A DNA stretch of 64,000 nt. It comes from Pseudonocardia sp. ICBG1293 (lineage in GTDB: Bacteria > Actinomycetota > Actinomycetes > Mycobacteriales > Pseudonocardiaceae). Positions 1 through 9,482 of the stretch are shown one piece after another; within the stretch, counting starts at the first letter, position 1; each line of letters starts with the position of its first letter. Under the pieces are notes generated by a model. It saw only the letters and a program-made list of their open reading frames with translations. It did not search any database and had not been told where the DNA came from. The position numbers and the translations under genes are program-made. Where the stretch lies: contig NZ_JAHLEL010000038.1 of NCBI RefSeq assembly GCF_020131355.1, positions 806,001 to 870,000 of the forward strand. The letters are read 5' to 3'.

Positions 1-68
1 CGATGATGCCCAGCGCCACCGACGCGTAGGCCAGGGTCGGCTTGTCGGTCGTCTGCATGTTGCTCATC
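1..68 (-). CDS. N-terminal fragment of an unidentified protein
   Basis: Only the first 22 codons are inside the window. They read leftward from an ATG at 68 (MSNMQTTDKPTLAYASVALG...). A GGAGGG ribosome binding site lies about 8 bases upstream of the ATG, so the start is well supported. The stretch from about residue 12 turns hydrophobic (LAYASVALGII), consistent with the start of a membrane segment after a short polar N terminus. The family cannot be named from this fragment; a small membrane protein or transporter is the guess. Confidence 0.6.
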
Positions 69-378
69 GGGGTGGAGCCCTCCGTTGTGCGCCGGGGTGC
101 CGGCGGTCGTTCTGTCGGGGAAGGGGACCGCGGGTGGGACGACCGGGGGAACGCCCCGCCGCGATCACGCAGAGTCAACATCGAGGCCCTGCAGGGTGTT
201 CAACGAGTGACCGGGCCCGGTGTTGCTCCGCCGGTTCGGTGATCGTGCCCGCCCCGCCCCGGCTCGGCCCGGCCCGGCCCCATGTCCGTGCCCGCCTCCG
301 GCCCCGGTCCGCCTCCGGCCCCGGGGCGCCGTGGTCCCCCGCTGCGCACCGCGACCGGCCCGGTCCGGCCGGTGGGGA

Positions 379-438
379 CGCGCGGTGATCCGTCGCCCGC
401 GCGCGGCCGGACGCGCGCGGGCGACGGATCACCGCGCG
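379..438. repeat. 27-bp perfect hairpin, dispersed repeat copy 1
   Basis: Bases 379-405 and 412-438 are exact reverse complements (27 bp) around a 6-base loop. A partial third copy of one arm (GACGGATCACC) follows at about 441-451. The same words (CCGGACGCGCGCG, GGATCACCGCGCG) recur in tandem at about 55239-55310, so this is a small dispersed intergenic repeat family. The rest of the 69-662 gap is G/C-skewed low-complexity DNA in which I see no gene. Confidence 0.7.
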
Positions 439-662
439 GACGACGGATCACCGGCCCGGGTGCGGACGGCCGGGCGGGGGATCGGCGGGCGGGGGTGTGT
501 CGTCGCGCGGGTTGTAGATCACCGTGGTGACCGCGGCTCCCGCCCGGTCCCGATGAGGGGCGGAGCCCGCCGGCCGGGGGAACGCACGCGTCGCGCGCGG
601 GGGCGCGTGTCACGGGGCGGGGCGTGTCACGCCCGGCACGCGGACGTGCCAGGATGGACCAC

Positions 663-1652
663 GTGTCTCGCCCAGATCCTCGTCAGGCGGCCCAGCGTGC
701 GGCGATGTCCTCGGCCATGGCCGGGGCGGTCGACCTCTCCGGGCTGAAGGCCCGTGCCGATGCGGCGAACCGGCCGGCTCCGGCCGGCGGTGCCACGGGC
801 GGTCCGCCCCAGCCCGGCGGGGCCGAGGGTGCCTGGGTCGTCGACGCGACCGAGCAGGGCTTCCAGAACGAGGTCCTCGAGCCGTCGCTGCAGGTGCCGG
901 TCGTGGTCGAGCTCTGGGCCAGCCGCTACCCCCGCGAGGAGCAGCTGTCGGCCGAGCTCGAGCGGCTCGCCACCACCGGTGGTGGCGCGTGGCGCCTGGC
1001 CCGGGTCGACATCGACACCCAGCCCCGGGTCGCCCAGGCGTTCGGCGTCCAGCAGGTCCCGATGCTGGTCGTGCTCGTCGGCGGGCAGCCGGTGGACGCG
1101 GTCAACGGCGCGATCCCCGAGGACCGTGCCGCCGAGTGGGTGACCTCGCTGCTCGACGCGCTGCGCGACCGGATGCCCGCGATCGCCGAGGGTGAGCGCC
1201 GGGCGGCCGCGGCAGGCTCCGACGAGCCCGTCGAGGAGCCCGAGGACCCGCGCTTCACCGCCGCGGAGGACGCCCTGGAACAGGGTGACTACGCCGCCGC
1301 CGAGGCCGCCTACACCGCGATCCTCGACGCCGAGCCCGCCCACGAGCAGGCCAGAGCCGCGCTGGCGCAGGTCCGCTTCCTGGCCCGCGCCGAGCAGGCC
1401 GACCCGTCGTCGATCGAGCGGGCCGACGCCGCCCCCGACGACGTCGACGCCCAGCTCGTCGTGGCCGACGCGGAGCTGGCCGCCGACCGGGTCGAGGCCG
1501 CCTTCACGCGGCTGGTCGGCACCGTCGCCCGGACCGCGGGCGACGACCGCGACCGGGCCCGCGGGCACCTCGTCGGGCTCTTCGAGCTCTTCCCGGCCGA
1601 CGACCCGCGGGTCGCCACGGCCCGGCGGGCACTCGCCCGCGCCCTGTTCTGA
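663..1652 (+). CDS. Thioredoxin-fold TPR protein, CnoX/YbbN-like
   Basis: Probable co-chaperone/holdase with an N-terminal thioredoxin fold (about residues 60-165) followed by helical TPR-like repeats. The C-terminal half reads as repeats of the type [14 protein letters not shown]. The usual WCxxC active site is replaced by WASRYPRE, with no cysteine, so it should not act as a disulfide reductase. The cis-Pro region (QQVPMLVVL) is kept. In M. tuberculosis the matching gene, Rv1324, also lies just before glgB-glgE-glgP, as here. Start: a GTG at 663 is preferred over the ATG at 654, because AGGATGG at 651-657 then serves as ribosome binding site; the ATG has none. The length of 329 aa is normal for the group. 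Confidence 0.85.
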   Translation: MSRPDPRQAAQRAAMSSAMAGAVDLSGLKARADAANRPAPAGGATGGPPQPGGAEGAWVVDATEQGFQNEVLEPSLQVPVVVELWASRYPREEQLSAELERLATTGGGAWRLARVDIDTQPRVAQAFGVQQVPMLVVLVGGQPVDAVNGAIPEDRAAEWVTSLLDALRDRMPAIAEGERRAAAAGSDEPVEEPEDPRFTAAEDALEQGDYAAAEAAYTAILDAEPAHEQARAALAQVRFLARAEQADPSSIERADAAPDDVDAQLVVADAELAADRVEAAFTRLVGTVARTAGDDRDRARGHLVGLFELFPADDPRVATARRALARALF

Positions 1653-1742
1653 GCCGGCCCTCTCGATGACCCACCGGCCGCAGCCGGTCCGTCCGCGGCC
1701 GGCGGTGCCGGGGACACGGCGGGTCGGACGGCAGGTCGCGCG

Positions 1743-3044
1743 GTGACCTCGGACCTCCACCCCGGGCCCGCGGCGACCGATCCCGTCCGGCCACGGTGGA
1801 CCGTGCGGACGGCCCGGGGGGCGGGGGCGGTGCGCGACCGCGTCCACCGCCTCGTCCGACCGGTGGCGCCGGTCGTCGCCGTCACCGCGCTGGTCACCGC
1901 GGCGCTGCTGTTCGCGCTGGGCGGCCCGCCGCTGCTGCGCTGGATCCCGGCGACCGACATCGCGCGGATGCACGTCGACTTCGACACCTTCCGGGCCTCG
2001 GCGTACGCGCTGGTCCAGCACGGCCCGGGCGGCGCCGCGATCTACGACACCGGCGCCCGGCTGCACAACCTCAACCCGCCGCTGCTGTCGGTGCTGCTCG
2101 CGCCGCTGGCCCTGGTCGACCCGGTCACCGGCTACCGGCTGCTGACGGCGCTGTCGGTGCTGCTCGTCGCCGGGTCGGTGCTGCTGGTCTGCCGGGAGCT
2201 GCGGACAGGCCGCGGCTGGACGGCCGGTGCGCTCGTGGTGGTGCTGGCGTCGTCGCCGTTGCACGGCACCCTGCTGCTGGGCCAGATCTACCCGCTGCTG
2301 CTCCTCGGCCTGACCGTGGGCTGGGTCGCCGAACGGCGCGGGCACCCGCTGCCGGCCGCCGTCTGCTACGGCGTCACGGTCGCCCTGAAACCCTCGCTGG
2401 CGCCGGTGCTGCTGCTCCCCGCGGCACAGGGCCGCGGACGGCCGTTCGCGGCCGGGATCGCCGCCGCGGCGGTCGCGACGCTCCTCGGCGTCGCCGTCGC
2501 CGGGTGGCCGACGGCGTTCCAGTGGCTGGCGATGGCACTGGCCGAGCCGGTCGGGCCCACCCCGGACAACGCCTCCCTCCCGGGGCAGGCACTGCGGTGG
2601 GGGCTCCCGACCGTCGTCGGCACCCTGGTGGGAGCGGCGGTCGTGATCGGCACGCTCGTCCACCTCGGGCGGCGCACCCGCCGGTACGGCCTGCACCCGG
2701 CCGCCGGTACCGATCCCGGTGGCACGGCGCTGTTCGCGGTCCTCGCCACCGGTCTGCTGGCCGCGCCGATCGCGTGGCACAACTACCTGCTGCTGCTCGT
2801 CCCTGGCCTGCTGGCGCTCGCCGCGTCCGGGCGGGCGGGGGACACCCGCCGCCGGGTCGTCGTCGCGATCGGGTGCCTCGCCGTCGTCCCGGTGAGCTGG
2901 TCGGACCTCTGGGCCGACGGCGGGTGGGCGACCCCGCTCGGGCGGGCGCTCTACACGGCCGTGTTGCTGGTGGTCTGGTGGTCGCTGCTGCGCCCGGCCA
3001 CCGGTCCGGTTCCGGCGGAGTCTTCCGCTCTGCGGAAGGGTTGA
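1743..3044 (+). CDS. GT87 family membrane glycosyltransferase (DUF2029)
   Basis: Integral membrane protein of 433 aa with roughly ten hydrophobic segments. It resembles polyprenol-phosphate-mannose-dependent alpha-mannosyltransferases (GT-C fold, GT87), which elongate lipomannan/lipoarabinomannan-type glycans at the outer face of the membrane. Visible features are a charged first loop with a D-x-D-like patch after TM1 (HVDFDTF), the segment LHNLNPPLLSVLLAPLA typical of the family, and a late WHNYLLLLVPGLLAL helix. The acceptor cannot be deduced. The start at GTG 1743 has no clear ribosome binding site; GTG 1803 is an alternative. The gene sits 90 bp after the thioredoxin-like gene. Confidence 0.8.
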   Translation: MTSDLHPGPAATDPVRPRWTVRTARGAGAVRDRVHRLVRPVAPVVAVTALVTAALLFALGGPPLLRWIPATDIARMHVDFDTFRASAYALVQHGPGGAAIYDTGARLHNLNPPLLSVLLAPLALVDPVTGYRLLTALSVLLVAGSVLLVCRELRTGRGWTAGALVVVLASSPLHGTLLLGQIYPLLLLGLTVGWVAERRGHPLPAAVCYGVTVALKPSLAPVLLLPAAQGRGRPFAAGIAAAAVATLLGVAVAGWPTAFQWLAMALAEPVGPTPDNASLPGQALRWGLPTVVGTLVGAAVVIGTLVHLGRRTRRYGLHPAAGTDPGGTALFAVLATGLLAAPIAWHNYLLLLVPGLLALAASGRAGDTRRRVVVAIGCLAVVPVSWSDLWADGGWATPLGRALYTAVLLVVWWSLLRPATGPVPAESSALRKG

Positions 3045-3104
3045 CCCGCGCACCGGCCTGACCGGCCAGAATCCGCGCCACCCGAGACGCGAGGAGGCTC
3101 CCGG

Positions 3105-4361
3105 ATGGCGCCGACGTCAGGGTCCGAGCCCACGGGCGGACCCATCACCGCGCCCGACCCGGCCCGGCACGGCGGCTGGGTGGCCCCGCTGTGCTGGTCC
3201 GCGGTGGCACTCGAGGGCTTCGACCTGGTGGTGCTCGGTGTGGTGCTGCCGTCACTGCTGGAGGAACCGACCTGGGGCCTGACCCCGGCGACGGCGTCGC
3301 TGGTGTCCACGGCGGGGCTGCTCGGTGTGATGGCGGGCGCCCTGTCGGCGGGCCCGCTCGCCGACCTGGTCGGGCGGCGCCGGGCGATGCTGGCCACCGT
3401 CGTCGCCTTCTCGGTGCTGACCCTGCTGTGCGCGGTCGCGACCGGCCCGTGGACGTTCGGCGCACTGCGCTTCCTCGCCGGGCTCGGCCTGGGCGGGGTG
3501 CTGCCGGTGGCGCTGGCGATGGTGAACGAGCACAGCAGGCCCGGGCGCGGCGGGAGCGCGACGACCGTCCTGATGACCGGCTACCACGTCGGCGCGGTGG
3601 CGACCTCGCTGCTCGGCATCCTGGTCATCCCCGTCTGGGGGTGGCGGCCGATGTTCGTGCTCGGCGCGCTCCCGGCGATCGTGCTGGTCCCGCTGCTGGC
3701 CCGGTACCTGCCGGACACGCTCCCCGCCGCGGCCCGCGCGACGGCCGCACCGGCCGGGCCGCGCTCGCGCAACCCGGTCGCCCAGCTCGTCCGCGACGGC
3801 TACCTGCGCGCGTCGGTGGCGTTCTGGGTCGCCTCGTTCATGGGGCTGCTGCTGGTCTACGGCCTCAACACCTGGCTGCCGCAGATCATGCGGGTCGCCG
3901 GCTACGGCCTGGACGCGGCGCTGGCCCAGCTGCTGGTGCTGAACGTCGGCGCGATCGTCGGTCTGCTCGTCGCGGGCCGGGTCGCCGACCGGATCGGGCT
4001 GCGCACGGCGGCGGCAGGCTGGTTCGTCGCGGGCGCGGTGTTCCTGGCGCTGCTCGCGGTGCCCCTGCCCGGCGGCGGGATCTACGTGAGCGTGCTGCTC
4101 GCCGGCGTGTTCGTGTTCAGCTCGCAGGTGCTGGTCTACGCGTTCGTCAGCCGGCACTACCCCGACCATGCGCGGGCCTCGGCGCTGGGCGCCGCCAGCG
4201 GGATCGGCCGGCTCGGTGCGATCTGCGGGCCGCTCCTCGGCGGGGCGCTGCTCACCGCGGGCCTCGCATATCCGTGGGGCTTCTTCGCCTTCGGGGCGGT
4301 CGCCGCCCTGGGAGCCGTGGCGGTGCTGGCGGTGCCCGGCGACCGGCAAGTGTCGGGGTGA
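3105..4361 (+). CDS. MFS transporter, aromatic acid:H+ symporter type
   Basis: Twelve-helix major facilitator of 418 aa in the AAHS group (BenK/PcaK/MhpT-like), expected to import aromatic or other organic acids with protons. Diagnostic features: the acidic residue pair in TM1 (ALEGFDLVVLG), the loop 2-3 motif GPLADLVGRRRA, the TM4 arginine region (LRFLAGLGLGGVLP), and the second-half loop GRVADRIGLR. ATG 3105 has a strong ribosome binding site, GAGGAGG at 3091-3097. No catabolic gene is adjacent, so the substrate is not indicated by context. Confidence 0.85.
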   Translation: MAPTSGSEPTGGPITAPDPARHGGWVAPLCWSAVALEGFDLVVLGVVLPSLLEEPTWGLTPATASLVSTAGLLGVMAGALSAGPLADLVGRRRAMLATVVAFSVLTLLCAVATGPWTFGALRFLAGLGLGGVLPVALAMVNEHSRPGRGGSATTVLMTGYHVGAVATSLLGILVIPVWGWRPMFVLGALPAIVLVPLLARYLPDTLPAAARATAAPAGPRSRNPVAQLVRDGYLRASVAFWVASFMGLLLVYGLNTWLPQIMRVAGYGLDAALAQLLVLNVGAIVGLLVAGRVADRIGLRTAAAGWFVAGAVFLALLAVPLPGGGIYVSVLLAGVFVFSSQVLVYAFVSRHYPDHARASALGAASGIGRLGAICGPLLGGALLTAGLAYPWGFFAFGAVAALGAVAVLAVPGDRQVSG

Positions 4362-4365
4362 GCCG

Positions 4366-4737
4366 ATGGCGCGCATCTGGGTGGGGCCCGACGACGAGAC
4401 CTTCCGCAGGCCACCGGGGCCGGCCGGCCGGCCGGCGGCGGACGCACCGGTGACGGGAGGGCCGGGACCGGCGCGGCCGCCGGTCACCGACCGGACGGGG
4501 GCCGCACCGCGGGGCGTCGAGGGGGCACCCGGACCGCACCGGCCCGGTGCCGCACCCCGCGTCGCGCAGGGGGCACCCGACCCGCGTCGCGCCGGGGGAG
4601 GGCCGGGCCCGCACCGGTCCGGACCCGCGCCCCGGGACACCCCGGGCGCGGGCGGTCCGCACCGGCCCGGTACCGGGCCCGGCGGTCCCGGCCGGTCCGG
4701 TGCCGGACCCGGCGGACCCGGCGGACCCGGCCGCTGA
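4366..4737 (+). CDS. Hypothetical Pro/Gly/Arg-rich repeat protein
   Basis: Open frame of 123 codons starting 4 bases after the MFS stop, so probably co-transcribed if real. The first 17 residues (MARIWVGPDDETFRRPP) look like ordinary protein. The rest is degenerate repeats of about 14 residues built on G-x-A-P-x-P-H-R-x-G and ends in G-G-P-G triplets. The DNA is over 80% G+C and repetitive. No function can be assigned, and the frame could be a chance consequence of base composition. The intact short N terminus and tight spacing are the only arguments for a gene. Confidence 0.35.
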   Translation: MARIWVGPDDETFRRPPGPAGRPAADAPVTGGPGPARPPVTDRTGAAPRGVEGAPGPHRPGAAPRVAQGAPDPRRAGGGPGPHRSGPAPRDTPGAGGPHRPGTGPGGPGRSGAGPGGPGGPGR

Positions 4738-4849
4738 CCGGGACCGGCCCGGTGCGGTGACCGCGCCGGCCCGGGGCCGGTGCGATCGCCCGCGGGTCCG
4801 TGACCGGTGGCGCGGGCCGGGGCGGCCGGCCGGGCACCGGGGCGGGAGC

Positions 4850-7429
4850 TCAGTCGTCCGCGGTGGTCCCGGTGTCCGAGGCGCCGGTCCCCGAGCTCCC
4901 GTTCACGAACGAGCCGGTGCGCACCGCCCGGGCACCGACGGTGCCGGGCGCGGGTGCGACCGAGGTCGAGACCGGAGCGGTGTCCGGGCCGTCCTCGGTG
5001 TCGTCCGGTCCCGGGTCGACGACGTCGACCGGGGCGGCGGGGACCCGCAGGTCGTCGTCCGGGGTCACCGGTGCCTCGACGTCGGTGTCCTCCGGCTCGT
5101 CGGGTACCGCGGCGGGCGGCAGCGGCGACGGGACCGTCGCCACCGGGGCCGTCTCCTGCGCCGGGGCGGACAGCACCGGGCCGCCGGTCTCCTCCGGCAC
5201 CAGCCACAGCACGCCCGACGGCGGGAGCCGCAGCACCGCCGATGCGGGCTGGCCGTGCCACATGACCTGCTCGCCCGCGACCCGGCCGAGGTTGCCCACC
5301 CCGGACCCGCCGTAGGCCGACGCGTCGGTGTTGACCACCTCGGTCCAGTTCCCGGCGAACGGCAGACCCACCCGGTAGTCCTCGCGCGGGGCGCCGGAGA
5401 AGTTCGCGACGCAGGCCAGCACGGTCGCCCGTCCCTCGGCGTCCACGCCGTGACGCAGGAACGAGAACACGTTGCCCTGCGCGTCGTTGGCGTCGATCCA
5501 GGCGAAGCCGTCCGGGGTGGTGTCGCGCGACCACAGCGCCGACTGCGCGCGGTAGGTCCGGTTCAGGTCCCCGACCAGCGTGGTGATCCCACCGTGCAGC
5601 GGGTCGTCGCTCTGCAGGTGCCAGTCCAGCGAGCGCTGCTCGGACCACTCGCGCGGCTGCCCGAACTCACCGCCCATGAACAGCAGCTGCTTGCCCGGGT
5701 GCGCCCACATGTAGGCCAGCAGCGCGCGGACCCCCGCGGCCCTGTTCCAGTCGTCGCCGGGCATCCGGGTCCACAGCGACCCCTTGCCGTGCACGACCTC
5801 GTCGTGGCTGATCGGGAGCACGTAGTTCTCGCTGAAGGCGTACATCAGCGAGAACGTCATCTGGTTGTGGTGGTAGCTGCGGTGGATGGGGTCGCGCCCG
5901 GTGTAGTCGAGCGTGTCGTGCATCCAGCCCATGTTCCACTTGAGCCCGAACCCGAGGCCGCCCATGTAGGTCGGCCGGGTGACGCCCGGCCAGGCGGTGG
6001 ACTCCTCGGCGATCGTGACCACGCCCGGGTGCTCCCGGTAGACGGTCGCGTTCATCTCCTGCAGGAAGGCCACCGCGTCGAGGTTCTCCCGGCCGCCGTG
6101 GACGTTGGGCAGCCACTGGCCGTCGGCCCGGGAGTAGTCGAGGTAGAGCATCGAGGCCACGGCGTCGACGCGCAGGCCGTCGATGTGGAACGACTCCAGC
6201 CAGTACAGCGCGTTCGCGACGAGGAAGTTGCGCACCTCGTTGCGGCCGAAGTCGAACACGAGCGTGCCCCAGTCGGGCTGCTCACCGCGGCGCGGGTCGG
6301 CGTGCTCGTAGCAGGCGGTGCCGTCGAAGCGGGCCAGCGCCCACTCGTCGCGCGGGAAGTGCGCCGGCACCCAGTCGACGATCACGCCGTAGCCCGCGCG
6401 GTGCAGCCGGTCGACGAAGTACCGGAAGTCGTCGGGTGTGCCGAACCGCGAGGTCGGGGCGAAGTACGAGGTCACCTGGTAGCCCCACGACCCGCCGAAC
6501 GGGTGCTCGGCCACCGGCAGCAGCTCGACGTGGGTGAAGCCGGTGGTGTCCAGGTAGGCCACCAGCCGCTCGGCGATCTCGCGGTAGTCCAGCCCCGGCA
6601 CCCAGGAACCGAGGTGCATCTCGTAGACGCTCATCGGCTCCGCGTGCGGACGGCGCCGCGCGCGGTCGGCCATCCACTCGTCGTCGCCCCACTCGTGGAC
6701 GTCGCGGGTGACCACCGACGCCGTCTGCGGCGGGATCTCGGTGGCGAAGGCCATCGGGTCGGCCTTGTCCCGCCACCGGCCGTCGGGGCCCAGGATGCGG
6801 AACTTGTAGCGGTCGCCGACACCGACGCCGGGCACGAACAGCTCCCAGACGCCGGAGCCGCCCAGCGAGCGCATCGGGAGCGCCCAGCCGGCCCAGCCGT
6901 CGAAGTCACCGGTGACCCGCACACCGCGGGCGTTCGGGGCCCAGACGGCGAAGCTGGTCCCGGCCACCGTGCCGGAGGGGGTGTCGTAGTCCCGGACGTG
7001 TGCGCCGAGGACGTCCCACAGTCGTTCGTGCCGTCCCTCGCCGATGAGGTGCAGGTCCATGTCGCCGAGCGTCGGCAGCCAGCGGTACGGGTCGTCGACC
7101 GTCTGCTCGGTCGTGCCGCCGGCGCCGTCGCCGTAGGTCACGAGCAGCCGGTAGTCACCGCCGGAGCCGGGGACGAGGCCGGAGAACAGTCCGGCGTCGT
7201 GCACCTTCGTCAGCTCGCTGGCCTGCGCGCGGTCGCCGTTGAGCAGCACGGCCACCGAGACCGCGTGCGGGCGCAGGACACGGACCACGGTGCCGTCGAC
7301 GTGCGGATGCGCGCCGAGCACCGAGTGGGGGTCGTGGTGGGCACCGCCCAGGATCCGGTCGGTCGTCGCCGGGTCCGGTGCGTGCGCATCGGTCTCGGAG
7401 CGGGTCGCTCGGGTCTCCTCGGAGGTCAC
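4850..7429 (-). CDS. glgB: 1,4-alpha-glucan branching enzyme GlgB (GH13) with extra C-terminal tail
   Basis: Creates alpha-1,6 branches in glycogen by cutting and transferring alpha-1,4 chains. The order is an N-terminal beta-sandwich domain ([10 protein letters not shown]), a CBM48, a GH13 (beta/alpha)8 barrel, and a C-terminal all-beta domain. Catalytic blocks are complete: nucleophile Asp in GLRVDAVAS, acid Glu in TIAEEST, and the third Asp in [12 protein letters not shown]. The usual length is about 730 aa. Here, after LVPEE, a further ~112 residues rich in Pro, Thr, Val, Asp and Glu follow and look disordered. Start at GTG 7429 ([10 protein letters not shown]) is chosen because the 16 codons before it look non-coding; no clear ribosome binding site is visible. 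Its neighbours are other glycogen genes. Confidence 0.95.
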   Translation of the reverse strand: MTSEETRATRSETDAHAPDPATTDRILGGAHHDPHSVLGAHPHVDGTVVRVLRPHAVSVAVLLNGDRAQASELTKVHDAGLFSGLVPGSGGDYRLLVTYGDGAGGTTEQTVDDPYRWLPTLGDMDLHLIGEGRHERLWDVLGAHVRDYDTPSGTVAGTSFAVWAPNARGVRVTGDFDGWAGWALPMRSLGGSGVWELFVPGVGVGDRYKFRILGPDGRWRDKADPMAFATEIPPQTASVVTRDVHEWGDDEWMADRARRRPHAEPMSVYEMHLGSWVPGLDYREIAERLVAYLDTTGFTHVELLPVAEHPFGGSWGYQVTSYFAPTSRFGTPDDFRYFVDRLHRAGYGVIVDWVPAHFPRDEWALARFDGTACYEHADPRRGEQPDWGTLVFDFGRNEVRNFLVANALYWLESFHIDGLRVDAVASMLYLDYSRADGQWLPNVHGGRENLDAVAFLQEMNATVYREHPGVVTIAEESTAWPGVTRPTYMGGLGFGLKWNMGWMHDTLDYTGRDPIHRSYHHNQMTFSLMYAFSENYVLPISHDEVVHGKGSLWTRMPGDDWNRAAGVRALLAYMWAHPGKQLLFMGGEFGQPREWSEQRSLDWHLQSDDPLHGGITTLVGDLNRTYRAQSALWSRDTTPDGFAWIDANDAQGNVFSFLRHGVDAEGRATVLACVANFSGAPREDYRVGLPFAGNWTEVVNTDASAYGGSGVGNLGRVAGEQVMWHGQPASAVLRLPPSGVLWLVPEETGGPVLSAPAQETAPVATVPSPLPPAAVPDEPEDTDVEAPVTPDDDLRVPAAPVDVVDPGPDDTEDGPDTAPVSTSVAPAPGTVGARAVRTGSFVNGSSGTGASDTGTTADD

Positions 7430-7515
7430 TGCGGAACCGTACTGCGGGTGACCGGAACCCGCCGCGCGCGGTCGCACAGTGTTGCCGGATCGCAGTCGAG
7501 CGTGAGCGGACCGGG

Positions 7516-8637
7516 TCAGCGGCGCCCGCGCGCGGTGCGCCGGTGACGGTCCAGCGCCCGTTCCAGGGCCGCGTGCAGCGCCCCCGCGGCCACGTCCCAG
7601 GTCTGCCGGGCGGCGCGGGCCCGCACCGCGTCGGAGCGGGCGGACCAGGTCGTGTCCAGTGCGGCCACGGCGGCGGCGAACCCGGCGTCGTCACCGGGGG
7701 CGACGAACACCCCGGCGTCGCCGGCGACCTCCCGGAAGGCCGGGATGTCGCTGACGACCACGGGGCAGCCCCGCGCCATGGCCTCCAGGACCGGCAGCCC
7801 GAACCCCTCGTCGCGGGAGGCGGAGACCAGCGCGGTGGCGCCGTCGAGCAGGGCGCGGTAGCCGTCGTCGTCGACCCCGTCGTGGAACACCGGCCGTGCC
7901 GGCGCGGCGAGCCGCTCCAGCTCCGCCCGCACGCCGGGCGGCACGGGCGAGACCAGGTGCAGCTCGTGGTCGGGGAGCCGGGCGGCGGCCCGGGCCAGGG
8001 TCGCGACGTCCTTGTAGGGCATGAACGACCCGGCGTAGACGATCCGGCCGCCCGGCGGGCGGGAGCGGGCCGGGGTGCCGGGCGGCAGGTGGAAGTCGGT
8101 GGCGTCCGGGACGACGGCGACCTCCCGGCGGGACAGCCGGTGCTCCGCGACCAGGCCCGCGGTGGCGGTGGACACGCACGCGACGGCGTCGGCGCCGGCC
8201 AGCAGCAGCCGCTGCGGCCACCAGGACAGGTGGTAGGCCCGCCACACCGCCCGCACCGGTGCGGGCAGCCACGGCGGCGGAGCCGGGTGCCGGTAGTAGA
8301 TGAGGTCGTGCACGGTCAGCACGACCGCGTAGCGGCGGCCCAGCGTGCCCATCGTCTGCATCGGGCTGAACACGACCACATCGGGTGACCCGTGGGTGCC
8401 GGACGTGCCGGCGATGATCCGGTTCACCCGCCGCGCGAGCAGCGGCTCCCCGGGCCCGGTGGGGGCGGGCAGGGTGTGTGCGGGCCGGTCGGGCAGCCCG
8501 TCGCGCTGCCGCGGGTCGGACACCAGCAGCTCCACCGGGGTGATCCGGTCCAGCGCACGGACCAGTCCGGTGGTGTAGCGGCCGATGCCGTCCGGGCGGC
8601 CGGGACGGATGTAGCGGCAGTCGACGAGCACCCTCAC
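7516..8637 (-). CDS. GT4 family glycosyltransferase
   Basis: GT-B fold glycosyltransferase of 373 aa, probably cytoplasmic and retaining, using a nucleotide sugar. The N terminus is [21 protein letters not shown], typical of GT4 proteins that bind a glycolipid or polysaccharide acceptor. The C-terminal half has the E-x7-E signature ([17 protein letters not shown]). GTG 8637 overlaps the stop of the upstream hydrolase gene by GTGA, so the two are translationally coupled. It is the last gene of a four-gene leftward operon (DedA, GT4, hydrolase, GT4), followed by glgB after 86 bp. Neither acceptor nor sugar donor can be read from the sequence. Confidence 0.85.
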   Translation of the reverse strand: MRVLVDCRYIRPGRPDGIGRYTTGLVRALDRITPVELLVSDPRQRDGLPDRPAHTLPAPTGPGEPLLARRVNRIIAGTSGTHGSPDVVVFSPMQTMGTLGRRYAVVLTVHDLIYYRHPAPPPWLPAPVRAVWRAYHLSWWPQRLLLAGADAVACVSTATAGLVAEHRLSRREVAVVPDATDFHLPPGTPARSRPPGGRIVYAGSFMPYKDVATLARAAARLPDHELHLVSPVPPGVRAELERLAAPARPVFHDGVDDDGYRALLDGATALVSASRDEGFGLPVLEAMARGCPVVVSDIPAFREVAGDAGVFVAPGDDAGFAAAVAALDTTWSARSDAVRARAARQTWDVAAGALHAALERALDRHRRTARGRR

Positions 8638-9482
8638 CGCGCCAGGAAACCCCGTATCTCGCGGGCCGCCCACGCCGGGGCCTCGTAGTGCACGAGGTGG
8701 CCGGTGCGCGGCAGCAGGACCAGCCGGGCGTCGGGGAAGGCCGCGGCCAGCGCGTGCTGCCCGGCCGGTGGGGCGACCCGGTCACGGGCCCCGGCCAGCA
8801 GCAGCGTCGGCACCGTGATCCGCGGTGCCCACGGCCGGACCGAGCCGGAACCGGCGGCACGGAAGCACTCCAGCAGCGCCGTCGTCGTGGCGAAGGTGCC
8901 GAAGTGGGCGCGGTGCTCGCCGGCGATCCAGTGCCGCAGCAACGGGTCGCGGGTCGTCGCCATGGTGACGGTCGCCGCGTCGGCGAGCAGGCGGTGTCGC
9001 AGCACACCGTCGAGCCCGAGCCGGGCTGCGCCCTCGTGCAGGGCCGCGGTCACCGTGGTCCCGATCCCGGTGACCCCGCCGGCCGACGACGCCGGCTCGG
9101 CGATCGGGTTGACCAGTACGAGGGCGCGCGGTGTGGTCGCGGCGGCCGCGCAGACCGCCGCGGCGACGATCGAGCCGAACGAGTGCCCCAGCAGCACCGT
9201 GTCCGGGCCGAGGTCGGCGAGCAGCGCCGAGGCCCAGCGGGCGTAGCCGTCGACGTCGTGGGCGCGGTCGGTGAACGGCGGCGACGCCCCGAACCCGGGC
9301 AGGTCCGGCACGACGACGCGGTACCCGGGCAGCCGTGACGCCAGCGGCGCGAGCCCGTGGTGGCTGCCGCGCAGCCCGTGCAGCGCCAGTACCGGCGCCC
9401 CGGCCGGGTCACCGAAGGTGTGCACGACGGTGGCCGCCCCGTCGACCGTGGTCTCCCGGGCGGGGGTCAGCGTCGCGGTCAC
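8634..9482 (-). CDS. Alpha/beta hydrolase
   Basis: Alpha/beta-hydrolase fold enzyme of 282 aa. Motifs: oxyanion segment LALHGLRGSHHG, nucleophile elbow GHSFGS (Ser), late Asp in LLLAGARDRVAPP, and His in LPRTGHLVHYE, giving a complete Ser-Asp-His triad. The substrate is unknown; an esterase or lipase acting on a lipid or glycolipid would fit its place between two glycosyltransferase genes. Both ends overlap neighbours by four bases (GTG 9482 with the upstream GT4 stop, and its stop with GTG 8637), so the operon is tightly coupled. Confidence 0.85.
   Translation of the reverse strand: MTATLTPARETTVDGAATVVHTFGDPAGAPVLALHGLRGSHHGLAPLASRLPGYRVVVPDLPGFGASPPFTDRAHDVDGYARWASALLADLGPDTVLLGHSFGSIVAAAVCAAAATTPRALVLVNPIAEPASSAGGVTGIGTTVTAALHEGAARLGLDGVLRHRLLADAATVTMATTRDPLLRHWIAGEHRAHFGTFATTTALLECFRAAGSGSVRPWAPRITVPTLLLAGARDRVAPPAGQHALAAAFPDARLVLLPRTGHLVHYEAPAWAAREIRGFLAR

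Noticed and set aside
627-3053. 808-codon open frame on the minus strand
   Set aside because: Antisense to the thioredoxin-like and GT87 genes; composition is Arg/Gly/Pro-rich with no domain, as expected for shadow frames in >70% GC DNA.
3252-5648. 798-codon minus-strand open frame
   Set aside because: Shadow of the MFS gene and of glgB's tail; no recognisable motif.
4547-7546. 999-codon plus-strand open frame
   Set aside because: Antisense shadow of glgB; repetitive Val/Arg/Gly/His-rich translation.
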